From Zymoseptoria tritici IPO323 (Eukaryota; Ascomycota; Dothideomycetes; Mycosphaerellales; Mycosphaerellaceae): 64,000 nucleotides of DNA. Positions within the stretch are counted from its first letter, which is position 1, and each line of letters starts with the position of its first letter. The stretch covers positions 310,001 through 374,000 of the forward strand of contig NC_018202.1 of the NCBI RefSeq assembly GCF_000219625.1. The letters are read 5' to 3'. Below the pieces are notes generated by a model, which saw nothing but the letters and a program-made list of their open reading frames with translations, did no database searches and was not told the DNA's origin. The position numbers and the translations under genes are program-made. Shown here one piece after another: positions 55,596-64,000 of the stretch.

Positions 55596-57203
55596 ATGGT
55601 ATACTGGCGTACATTTATAACTCTGCTGGCTTGAAGACGTGACTTGAGCCTTAGCGATGAGTTCGACTGATGCTCGGGATGCTCTGCAATTGCATTGGTT
55701 GCTGAACTCCCTGTCGGTAGCTTGGAGTAAATGGTAATGCCTGGGCCTGAGGTGGTGAGATGTGTCATCGCCGGACCGCAACACTCCACACCTCCGTCAC
55801 GTTTCTAACAATACACCACTCACTACTCACCACCTACCGATTCTCTAGACTCTGGATACAGTGCGCGGCTTTCCGACTCCAACTTGGCAAAATCTAGAAG
55901 ACTCGCGACATTGCCTTCCATGATCTGGCCTTCTCCTCAGTCTGCATCGACCAGACCAACACCAATAACGACCTCCGCATACATTCGCCGCATGAAGCAG
56001 GACTTCCCGTCATTGAGCGCGCGTACGAAGAGGAAGAGGCTGAGCCACTTGAGAAGAGGGAGCAGAGGACAACACACGAAGCACAGGCGACGACTATGAT
56101 GAGAAGGCCTTTCCTTGGGACAAAGTGCCACACTCGCGAATCGAGCCAAAGAAAGACGGTGAATTCGAAATGATCGATCTGGTGGTCATGCAGGTGGCGG
56201 AGAATGAGGCCTTGTGACTCCGGCGCAGAGGACGGACAGCTACAGAGGTCATGGATAGAGCGATCGGTCGTGATGAGGTCGTGCCAGCTCACCTCCTTTG
56301 TCGTCCAACACTCCGCTCCGAGTGCCGGAATATCTGCGTATTGCCAACTCCGCAGCAGTCAAATCCGATCTCCGCCACGCCTCGACAAGCTCTTCAAGCA
56401 TTCTCTGCCTCGGCACTCAGCACTGAAGCCATGCAAGCCGTGTACAAGTCCTCCCTGCACGACTATCGCAACTCCACAAGGCACATATTGGACGCCATTT
56501 CACCCAGACGTGAGATTGACGATACCACTTGCTGCTCATGCTCCCAATACCAACCAACAGATTCCATCAACAAATGAACCTCCGCCGGCCTGAGACCAAC
56601 CCATCGCACCAACTCCTCGCGCTTGTTCCGCTTCGCCTCACACCTCTGGCCGACCCATGCAATGGCTGCTCTTCGCAATGACTCGAGAGAACGATTCCGC
56701 CGACCAACAGACCGAACACCTCGACCTTGCCGCCATGTAACACTCCTACCTTCTCGCGCCATATGAGCCATCATGCCAACAACAACAGCTCGCGCGACCA
56801 GATCGCTTCGACCAGCATCGGCCCGCCCTCGTCTTAGGAATACAAGGATTGCGCCCTGGATGCTCAGCCTCCACCTCACTCTACTACACCGCACCACCCG
56901 TCGTCACAGACCCCTTCCGCCAATGCGGGCATGTCGCGTGTGTGAAGGAGCTGGATAGACAAACAGCACCGCCTTTGAGGAAGTGATCCATCAGCAACAT
57001 GTTTGCGATAAGGGCATTGGATACGGCACGCTATTTTGAGTGGCGCGATGTGTCTGAAGACGTTGCGCCCGAGATGCCCAGGGAGCCCATCGACCGACCA
57101 CCAAGCGAAAGGTGGACATCGACCTAGACGCTTTGAGCAGACCGAGGCGCCGACAAGCTTCGTAATCACGGCAGCCGACAAGTCCGTAAAGTCACGTTAC
57201 GGT
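55596..57203. other. No supported gene
   Basis: Short frames without motifs. The part from 55880 to 56900 has open frames on both strands, none convincing. Confidence 0.3.
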
Positions 57204-59056
57204 ACTGTACCAGATTCCAATCAAAGCGAGAAAGAAATACTCGGTTCTGCAGCACGAGGAAGATCTCTCAAGTCGCGGTGCAGATCTGGCAACCCACCAT
57301 GGCGCCGCTCAGTGGTTGTCCCATTCCGCTTTACATCCGTGCCCAGAACTTCGGCTTGTTCATCACTCGCAACAATGCAAGAGTCAATTTCGACTGATTT
57401 TGGGACCTTCGCCATCATCAGCGCTGTACGAGGTAGGCTGTTACGCACAGTCTCCGGGTCGCCATCCCACTCGACATCACGAACGCCAGCCCGAATGCTC
57501 CCTCAAGCCGGACCCGGGAATGCAAGTCCAAACTTACTACAGCGGCCGCACGTACGACGGAGACAGCGATACAACCAGCCCGCCGGCCTTTTCAAAACGT
57601 TCCTTTGGAGGCATCTCCGGGTGTCGCAGAGTGCACGATGTCAGGATTGACTGTCATTTCTGTTCATACAGGTCGGCATTGTCTTGTCAAGCGATCACCT
57701 CGCCGGGCATGATCTCCACAATCAACCTCCGCTTATCAAGGTGCTCAGTGTCACCTTCGGCAAGCGCAGTCGGGAGGTCAAACTCAGCATGGTTTCCGTG
57801 GTCTCCTTCGGCGTCACGAAAGCCCAGCAAGAGAACGGTCTTCACTTAGCTTTGGCATAAGATCTGCAGGACTTTCAACATTCTTGCCTCGATTCGTGAA
57901 GTTGCGTTTGCGCCTCTTGCTTCTCTGGAGCAAAAATCGACCACTGAAGCTTTGCTGAGATTGGTCGACGATACCGGTCACAACATGCTCCTGCAGAAGA
58001 CCTCGCCGCCAGCAGCTAGAGTCGGCCGCTGAAATTCCCTCTCCTGTTTCGTCGAGCCTTGACGACACAATGGCAAAGTGAGCCACCGCATCCTGTCCAA
58101 TCGATGGTCCACCGTGCAGCACATGGAGAAGCATGTTCGAGGCGTCGACTTCATCCTTTGGGAAGCTCAATCCACCAATCTTTCCCTCCTTCAAACCTGT
58201 CGTCCTCCAGCGCACTGACGAAGTATGGCGACAAGCTCTTCATTGGACTTTCTGCGCGGCGTATACCGGCTGAGAGTAGTATTCGCCAATGGTGATCTTG
58301 ATAAGCGCTGCGAGAGTGATTGAAGTGTTCTGGCATCGCATTGGCGGATGAAACTCGGCCCGAGGTAGGTGACAAGATGACTGTCAGACTCATGATCAGC
58401 ATTCACGGCGATGAGGTGTCTACGACAGTCGATTGCAGTCTTGGCGGAATTGCTCGGCGCAGCCTCCGCGACCCACACATCCGCGATAGGGCAGCTACAT
58501 GGAAGACACTTGGATGTACTGAGACTACCAAAAGCTCGGCTTCATCACCCACGAAAGAGACACTTTGCGCGGCCAAGCTCCCGCAACCACGCCACCGATG
58601 TCATAGCTGGAAGCGCAAGGCGACACGATTTGTCTGCTTGACGAACTCGAACTCGTACTGGATCCATCCTCCAAGTCAGCCAAGTCGGCCGATTCAGGTA
58701 CCGTCACCAAGTCGACGGAAACCCAGATCACCGGTACCTCGACCCAGGCCGCCCAGCACGCGGACATTCTTCTCCTGGCACTGGCGCCACCAACAAGTTT
58801 CAAAGCCACCATCGAAGGTCCATCGACTTGCATTGAGCGTGCAACACTGCTCACCGACCGACTTCTGTCCACGTTTTCCAAATATACCGCTGACAAACCT
58901 AGCCGCCTTTGCACGCCATACCCTTCGCCTGGAGCGCAGCTCCGCACCCGCCAAACGCCGGATACCCTCGCGCCGAATGTGTACCAACGCCTGTCAGTCC
59001 GCTCTAAAGGCGCCGCCGATCGCATCCGACCAGCACCAAGTCTCCGCAGTTTCTGA
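57204..59056 (+). pseudogene. Relic of a C48 (Ulp1-like) family protein, several exons
   Basis: Near 57260-57385 one frame reads KISQVAVQIWQPTMAPLSG, then CPIPLYIRAQNFGLFITRNN and ARVNFD before a TGA. This matches the C48 strand pair, with NF where HW is expected and an Asp in place. The next register gives DFGTFAIISAVRGRLL. A likely intron end (TTGAC, pyrimidines, CATACAG at about 57671) precedes VGIVLSSDHLAGHDLHNQ, where the helix after the Cys would be; the Cys itself is not clearly present. A separate exon, 58607-59056 after a TCATAG acceptor, encodes LEAQGDTICLLDELELVLDP and ATLLTDRLLSTFSKYTADK and ends at TGA. Frame changes and stops make an active product unlikely. Confidence 0.4.
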
Positions 59057-61236
59057 GCTCGACCTTAACGGCACAACTCGCACCACAGCGCACGTCTTTG
59101 CCATCGGTCTGGGAAGAGAGAGAAGAAGACCAAGCCTGTACTTGGACCGACTCTTCTACTATCTCAGCATCCTCGCCCTTCTTATCCCTCTGCGCCGCCC
59201 TCTCTCTCTTCCTAACCGCATCGTCGTCTATCGCGTCCGCCACGATTATCCGGGCGAATCCTTCTCCGACGAAGACTTATCCTCCCACGCCTCTACGAAT
59301 GTCTCGTCATTCTCCGAGGCCTCGACGAGCGTAATGCTCTCCGTCGCGGTCTACAGCGCAGAACGTGCGGGCTGTCCTCTGCATGATGCCCGCACACTGA
59401 CATTGATGACAAGTTGACTTTCATCGACAAAGTCCTCACTAACAAGTCTGTCCATCTCCCCGAATTGATTTCCTGCGCCTAGCTCGACCAAATGATTTAC
59501 CTCCAGCCACTCTCACCTCCCGTCTCACCGTCCCTCACATCTGTCTACTCTTGATCTACTCAATCTTGAGCCAGGAATTGACATCCCTTGTTTCAGGAAT
59601 GTGTAAATCTGCTACAGGGGACCTGTTTTCTGCGCTATTGTCGACGATATTTGTGCGCTGTGCTCTCCTCCATGAAAGTCTCTTCAGCTAGCAACGCAGC
59701 CAGACGTCTAGTCTCGAGGCGGCATATGAGATGCGCGGAAATTGAGGCATTGTCGGAAGTTCCTTAGAAGTCTGGTTGTCGTGCCGTCTATTTTGTCCTT
59801 CCAAACCGCAACTAATCAAACCTGAGCTCCCCACAAGCATGTTTCCATCAGCATAGTCGCCGTCTGTGTATGTCTTATCGCGAGCAACCTAGGACCTTGT
59901 ACCGCCATCATAATCTCCTTCGCCGCTGCTAGTCCTGCCGTCAGGATTTTGCACAGCCGTGACGGGTCTGGCGCCCGATCATCTACACAACATTCGAACG
60001 TAGCACTCCGGTCGTCCATCGAAGCTACAAACAAGCGTGACGTTTCAACAATTTCCGGGTTTGAGAGAAATTCTCAAGCAGTGGAGGAAGCACCACCAAT
60101 CCGACTCTGCCCTCCTTCGACAACAAATCAACGGCGGCGGACGCGCCCAAGCCATCCATTTGAAAGGAGAGATTTACTGCGTCTCGGAATCACCCTATCA
60201 CTCTATGTAGGTCTGCCGCGGATTTGACCTCCCTATCCAGCCCTTGCGTTCATCACCTTGGCTGGAAGGTCTGGGTACCCGCGACCGGTCTCGTTAGGGG
60301 TCCATTCTTCTCGACCTAGACTCTATCGCCCTCCTTGTCTCTCATGGCTCTTAGAAAGGAAAGTCAAGACACGCTCTTGTCCCGTAACAGCAACACCGTC
60401 GTTAGGTTTGGTTACATATCATGTCTGCGAACGACAATAAGCCGAGGTGCTCTCCCTTTCCCCTTTATTCGCCTTCTTGCCCTCATGGCTGCCTCCCAAT
60501 CCGACGCCGCCGTCATGATCGTCGCCGGCTTCGTTATTTACAGTCCGCCTCCTTGTTACGGTCGCCGTCTGCCTGCTGCTCAATCTGCTCGCCGAGGAAG
60601 GGCGAAAGTCTCGCGCTAACAATAATCGCCTCGCAGCCGCCCTCCCTCCTCGCCTCGTGCTACATCGCTGACCGCTTCGCCCCGCTACTGCTCCCGTAGC
60701 ACTATATGATCCCCATTATTCGTAGCATCCCGGAGGGCCTTGCGAACCTTTTCTCTTCCGGCTTAGCACGGACCGCCCTTTCCGGATCCTCGACTATCGT
60801 TGCTGGAATAGCGCAGCCACTGCTACTCTACGGCTGGATAACCTAGCTTCGGATCGAGGGACAGAGCTAGGAGCTAAAAGTCCGGGAGAACGAGTCAAGG
60901 CAGTATTCTGTGGAATCGAGAGATAGGGGCGGTGGGTGTAGGTGTGCCCGTGCGGTCGACGGGGAACGACGGTAGTTAACCAAAGGTACGTGTCCGAGGG
61001 TGTGCACTCAGCCTATCCGTGCTAGGCTTTATCCTTGCGCGGACTAGAAGCTTTAATGTCCTGGGCTTCGTCGTGGTGGGTAAAAGTAGCAAGGTTGGTC
61101 TCCGGTGTACGTTAGCTCGCAAGTTTCCTGCCTCTGATCTCACAACTCCTTGCCATGGTATAAAAGCCTCTTGCTCTGGTCGGACGACTCCTTGTGCTGG
61201 CTTTACCGCTCTAAGAAAACGGCACCAGCATGGGAC
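59057..61236. other. No supported gene
   Basis: Pyrimidine-rich and mixed sequence. Plus frames near 60335-60699 are Arg/Cys-rich in composition and have no motif. Confidence 0.35.
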
Positions 61237-61985
61237 TCAGACTGGCGGCATATGACGGCGCTGTCGTCTACGGGTTATGCGTGTGAGCTGTGCTATATTG
61301 TGGTCACAGGGAACTTTGCTGCTTTGACGACGCTGGAATGCGAGGTTGCTCGGCCTGGCGAGGTGCTTTGCGTTTGAAAATTGAACGACTGGTAGGCCAG
61401 GCGACCTTGAGCAGCCGTCGATTGCTCGGCTTGGGGAAGGGCTTTGGTTTTGAAACCGAATGACTGGTAGGCCGGGAGAGGTTGGACAGTCGTCTTGTGG
61501 ACTCATGGCAGCAGGGACTTGATACTAAGCTGGAGCTAATCTGACGAGTCCTGGCGGTATTGCTGGCTTGAAGACGGTCGTGCTGGTAAGGACGAGGTTG
61601 AGACGGAGTCCGCCGCCGCTGCTGCTGCCTCTGCGATTGTAGCTGAGATGAGGTAGTCATGGGCGAGGCCAGGCTAGGTTGCGTGTGGGGATGAGCCAAA
61701 TGTTGCTATATCGGCTGTGGTGGAAAGGGATGTTCCCGCCGCCTTGGCACTTCAGGTCGAAGAAGTTGAGGTTGTGATGCCGAGGGTCGAAGCGGAGGCT
61801 GTTGCTGATAATGGTATCAGTGCAACGACGTCCGGGATCGTAGTATCCTTCGGATATCGCAGTTTTCGACCATTGCGTGGTCCTGGGGAGTTCGTCGAGG
61901 TTGGTTTCGTCACTTGAGGAGAGCCGAAGCTCCAGCGTCCTTGGACAGATCCGAAGGATCCTGTGTGTTCTTCTTGTTTAGCCAC
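61237..61985 (-). pseudogene. Possible retroelement debris with tandem protein repeats
   Basis: Minus frames at 61985-61752 (QVTKPTSTNSPGPRNGRKLR) and 61699-61237 are Ser/Pro/Arg-rich. The second contains a duplicated stretch (SPGLPVIRFQN and SPGLPVVQFSN) caused by the 76-bp tandem repeat below. The low-complexity basic composition recalls Gag-type sequence, but no enzyme domain is present. Confidence 0.2.
61346..61485. repeat. 76-bp imperfect tandem duplication
   Basis: TTGCTCGGC starts both copies (61346 and 61422) and GACTGGTAGGCC recurs near their ends. They differ mostly by transitions. Confidence 0.75.
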
Positions 61986-61989
61986 GAGG

Positions 61990-62330
61990 CCACATTAATA
62001 AAAGCTTATGGCACTTTTATACCTCGTCGACTTTACTTCTACTTAGTTATTCGTTAGTGCAATTCTCGTGCTTATAGATATTGCGTAGGCATTCGGAGAT
62101 GCTTTAGATACGATAAAGGTAATAGCCGTCGATGCCGAGCGAAAAGGTCGCGACGGTAATAGCATTCTCTTAGTAAAGTACTTTAGGATCCTTAATTAGC
62201 CGTTATCCTCGAAGGTATTACGATTGTTCGTTATTTGTTAACTATTTATCTACATTTAGTGTAGTTGTCCTTACGAATGCGCCTATTATTGCACGAGGTA
62301 CGAGTGCCATTTTATGAAAGACTGCAGCCG
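61990..62330. other. AT-shifted island, RIP-like
   Basis: Base composition changes sharply to TA-rich sequence (TTAGTTATTCGTTAGTG, TATTTGTTAACTATTTATC) with many TpA steps and no open frame. This is the expected look of repeat-induced point mutation in an old repeat. The exact source element is not recognisable. Confidence 0.5.
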
Positions 62331-62534
62331 TCTTCTTCCACCGACAGGGATCTTTCAAAGGTCTGTTTTGATTGGTTTTCCTAACAAAAAGAGGGGTCTA
62401 TCAAAGCTCGCTTTTAATTGGTCCCTCGCATTCTCGCATTCTCGTACCGTCGCAATGTCGCATTGTTACCTCGGGCAAGGTAAGCTCCCTTGCCGTGCTT
62501 CTACGGTAGAAGAAAAAAAAGAGGCGTCGCATCG

Positions 62535-62600
62535 TTGTATTATCGCATCGTCGCATTGTCGTCGCATTGTCGTCGCATTGTCGCATCGTCGCATTGTCGC
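62535..62600. repeat. GTCGCATT-type short tandem repeat
   Basis: Repeated GTCGCATTGTC and GTCGCATCGTC units on the plus strand, joined to the SINE-like unit. Confidence 0.85.
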
Positions 62601-62601
62601 C

Positions 62602-62750
62602 GGGTTCAATTCCTTCTCTTTTTGCCCCGTCGTACCGTCGCAATCTATAAAGGTTGGGACAGTACGATTCGACGGGGCAAAAAGAGAAGGAATTAAACCC
62701 GCGACCCTAAAAGCGAGATTCAACCGCTCTTTCCAATCGGCTAAAACGCC
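62602..62750 (-). mobile_element. tRNA-headed SINE-like unit with inverted repeat
   Basis: On the minus strand an A-box-like TAGCCGATTGG (62743-62733) and a B-box-like GGTTTAATTCC (62699-62689) are 44 bases apart start to start, the spacing inside a tRNA. The B box differs from the usual GGTTCGATTCC by C-to-T and G-to-A changes. T-arm pairing is partly kept and the acceptor stem is not, so this is not a working tRNA gene. A 31-bp inverted repeat, 62602-62632 against 62670-62700, is identical but for one transition; its left arm repeats the B-box part (GGGTTCAATTCC) on the plus strand. A decayed tRNA-derived SINE or its fold-back duplicate is the best reading. Confidence 0.5.
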
Positions 62751-63064
62751 GGCCGATTAATTAGTCTAAAAGACGATTTAATATATTAGGCTCGTAGCTC
62801 TTCCTCGTGCACATACTTGGACGTAGAGAGTCCGCTAGAAACCTTGTAGAATAGGCACTAGAAGGACATAATAACCTTTGTCGTTATCGTAAGGATCTCA
62901 CTACCGCCAGATTGAGGTATACCATGCCAGCTTGACGGCAATGTCGGTCGTTGTGCAGTCTCCACTAAGAATCGCTCCCAAGAGTCCATCTGCGGCGGCG
63001 ATCTGAGCAAAGCGGCATAGAAGGACAGGGTGAATACCTCATCGTGAATGAAATCGTCGGGCTA

Positions 63065-63185
63065 AGAGGTGTAGATGAGCAGAGGTGTAGACGAGCAGAG
63101 GTGTAGACGAGCAGAGGTGTAGACGTGCAGAGGTGTAGACGTGCAGAGGTAAGACGTGCAGAGGTGAGAGAGACGTGCAGAGGGA
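63065..63185. repeat. 16-bp minisatellite
   Basis: About five regular copies of AGAGGTGTAGACGAGC (with TGC variants), followed by two irregular ones. Confidence 0.95.
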
Positions 63186-64000
63186 GAGAAACATGGAGGC
63201 ACTTTGCTGCGTCTCCTCCATCATCATCTCGCCCTCACCTCTCCCAATCCCACCCACCTCTCCAGTTCGCCACTTATCCTCTTCGGCATTCTATCTCTCT
63301 CGCTCTCGGATCCGGCAGAGAGTGCAAGCAAAAGTGGTATAGAGAGAGAGGAAAAGCAGCAAGAGGAAAGGTGGGGAAGGGAACGAATAGCAGGGTCGAG
63401 TGGAAGTGGAAAGGTGCATGTCGCATGTCGTTATTTGAGGAAGTGTCACATGAACGAAACGTCGTCGAGTTGGGTGTTGTCGGGTGTTCCATTGTCGGGT
63501 CTGATTCCCCGCGGCGGACATGAGGTGGTTCCATTCTTTCCAAACTGCTGGAAGAAGCGTCGCCTTCTCTTTGGCGACTGCACATGAACATGGTGGAGAT
63601 TCTGCAGCCATGAAGAAATTGAGAGAGATTTCCTGGCCGATGTGTCCAGAGTCATCTGCTAGCAGGAAGGAATCCATATTGCAAGTCCTGTCCTGCGATA
63701 TTCTTCTACCTTGGTCTGGTGCGACGAAGCTTGAGGATCAGGCACAAATCCAAGGCAACAACATGACTGGAACTGTGCACTTCTCCTCTTCCAACCTCAA
63801 CAACCCTCGACTTCATCCACATACTCGTTCTGTCCTGGCCCCCGTGCTGCCTTGGAACCACCGCTCCGGCACGTCTGACCACACCGAGCGACCGAGCGCC
63901 TCCCCTTGACGAACCATGCGAGTCCCATTCGACCATTCTCGGCGAGCGTCGACGAGCTAAGAGCCGCGGCGATGAATGGCATCGAGAAAGTCGCCAGGAA
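63186..64000. other. No supported gene; possible gene start at the right edge
   Basis: Open frames at 63204-63587 and 63520-63909 have no motif. An ATG at 63972 (GGCGATGAATGGC) opens a frame that leaves the window, which could be the 5' end of a gene but cannot be judged. Confidence 0.25.

Noticed and set aside
58320..59417. 365-codon plus-strand open frame
   Set aside because: The real coding signal over 58607-59056 is in another register, and this frame reads as basic Ser/Pro/Arg-rich sequence with no motif. It is a shadow frame.
62602..62750. A functional tRNA gene
   Set aside because: A and B boxes are present, but the acceptor stem does not pair and the anticodon loop lacks the usual U33.
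1..64000. CRISPR array, rRNA genes, telomere repeat, complete transposase or reverse transcriptase
   Set aside because: No regular spacer-repeat structure, rRNA-like sequence, TTAGGG array, or recognisable transposase, integrase or reverse-transcriptase motif was found by reading both strands.

Overview
This is nuclear DNA of a filamentous ascomycete, probably a Dothideomycete. The reasons are: intact reading frames rich in G/C at third codon positions; candidate short GT-AG introns (45 to about 180 bp) with CTAAC-type branch sites; a fungal PD-(D/E)XK nuclease-like gene; pyrimidine-rich leaders; and an AT-shifted patch near the right end that looks like repeat-induced point mutation. No housekeeping gene, rRNA gene, intact tRNA gene, CRISPR array or complete transposase was found. 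The class-level assignment is inference.

Layout. 1-3.4 kb is low-complexity DNA with no supported gene. 4.36-5.84 kb (+) is an intact 493-codon gene for a probable nuclear protein with 26-residue repeats, followed by a small spliced membrane-protein candidate (6.59-7.12 kb, +). 7.6-14 kb (-) holds broken genes, one of them a relic of an Ulp1/C48-peptidase-like protein. 14.85-16.22 kb (-) is an intact PD-(D/E)XK nuclease-like gene with an AT-hook protein gene upstream (16.65-17.56 kb, -). 18.7-31 kb is mostly minus-strand gene debris: a Gag-like zinc-knuckle frame, an Hsp20 gene cut at both ends, and one long ATG-started frame (29.9-30.9 kb). 31-40 kb carries short duplications and frame-broken fragments. 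40.5-43.4 kb (-) is a large C48-like gene with a small spliced gene at its 3' side. 43.5-49 kb holds more fragments, including another C48-like relic. 50.5-55.6 kb contains the best C48-like gene (53.09-55.06 kb, +), surrounded by clusters of a 13-bp motif in both orientations. 57.2-59.1 kb (+) holds a fifth C48-like relic. 60-64 kb is repeat debris, an AT-rich island, a tRNA-headed SINE-like unit and minisatellites.

Main reading. At least five copies of one C48-like family lie in this window, from intact frame to fragment. As aligned by eye, none has the catalytic histidine at its usual place and only some keep the cysteine. Together with the nuclease-like gene, the Gag-like frame, the captured Hsp20 piece and the 13-bp clusters, this looks like an accessory, repeat-driven region. 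Whether the C48-like genes belong to a mobile element or to a host family under birth-and-death evolution cannot be decided from this window alone. Many intergenic reading frames are open on both strands because stop codons are rare here, so the confidence of most small calls is deliberately low.
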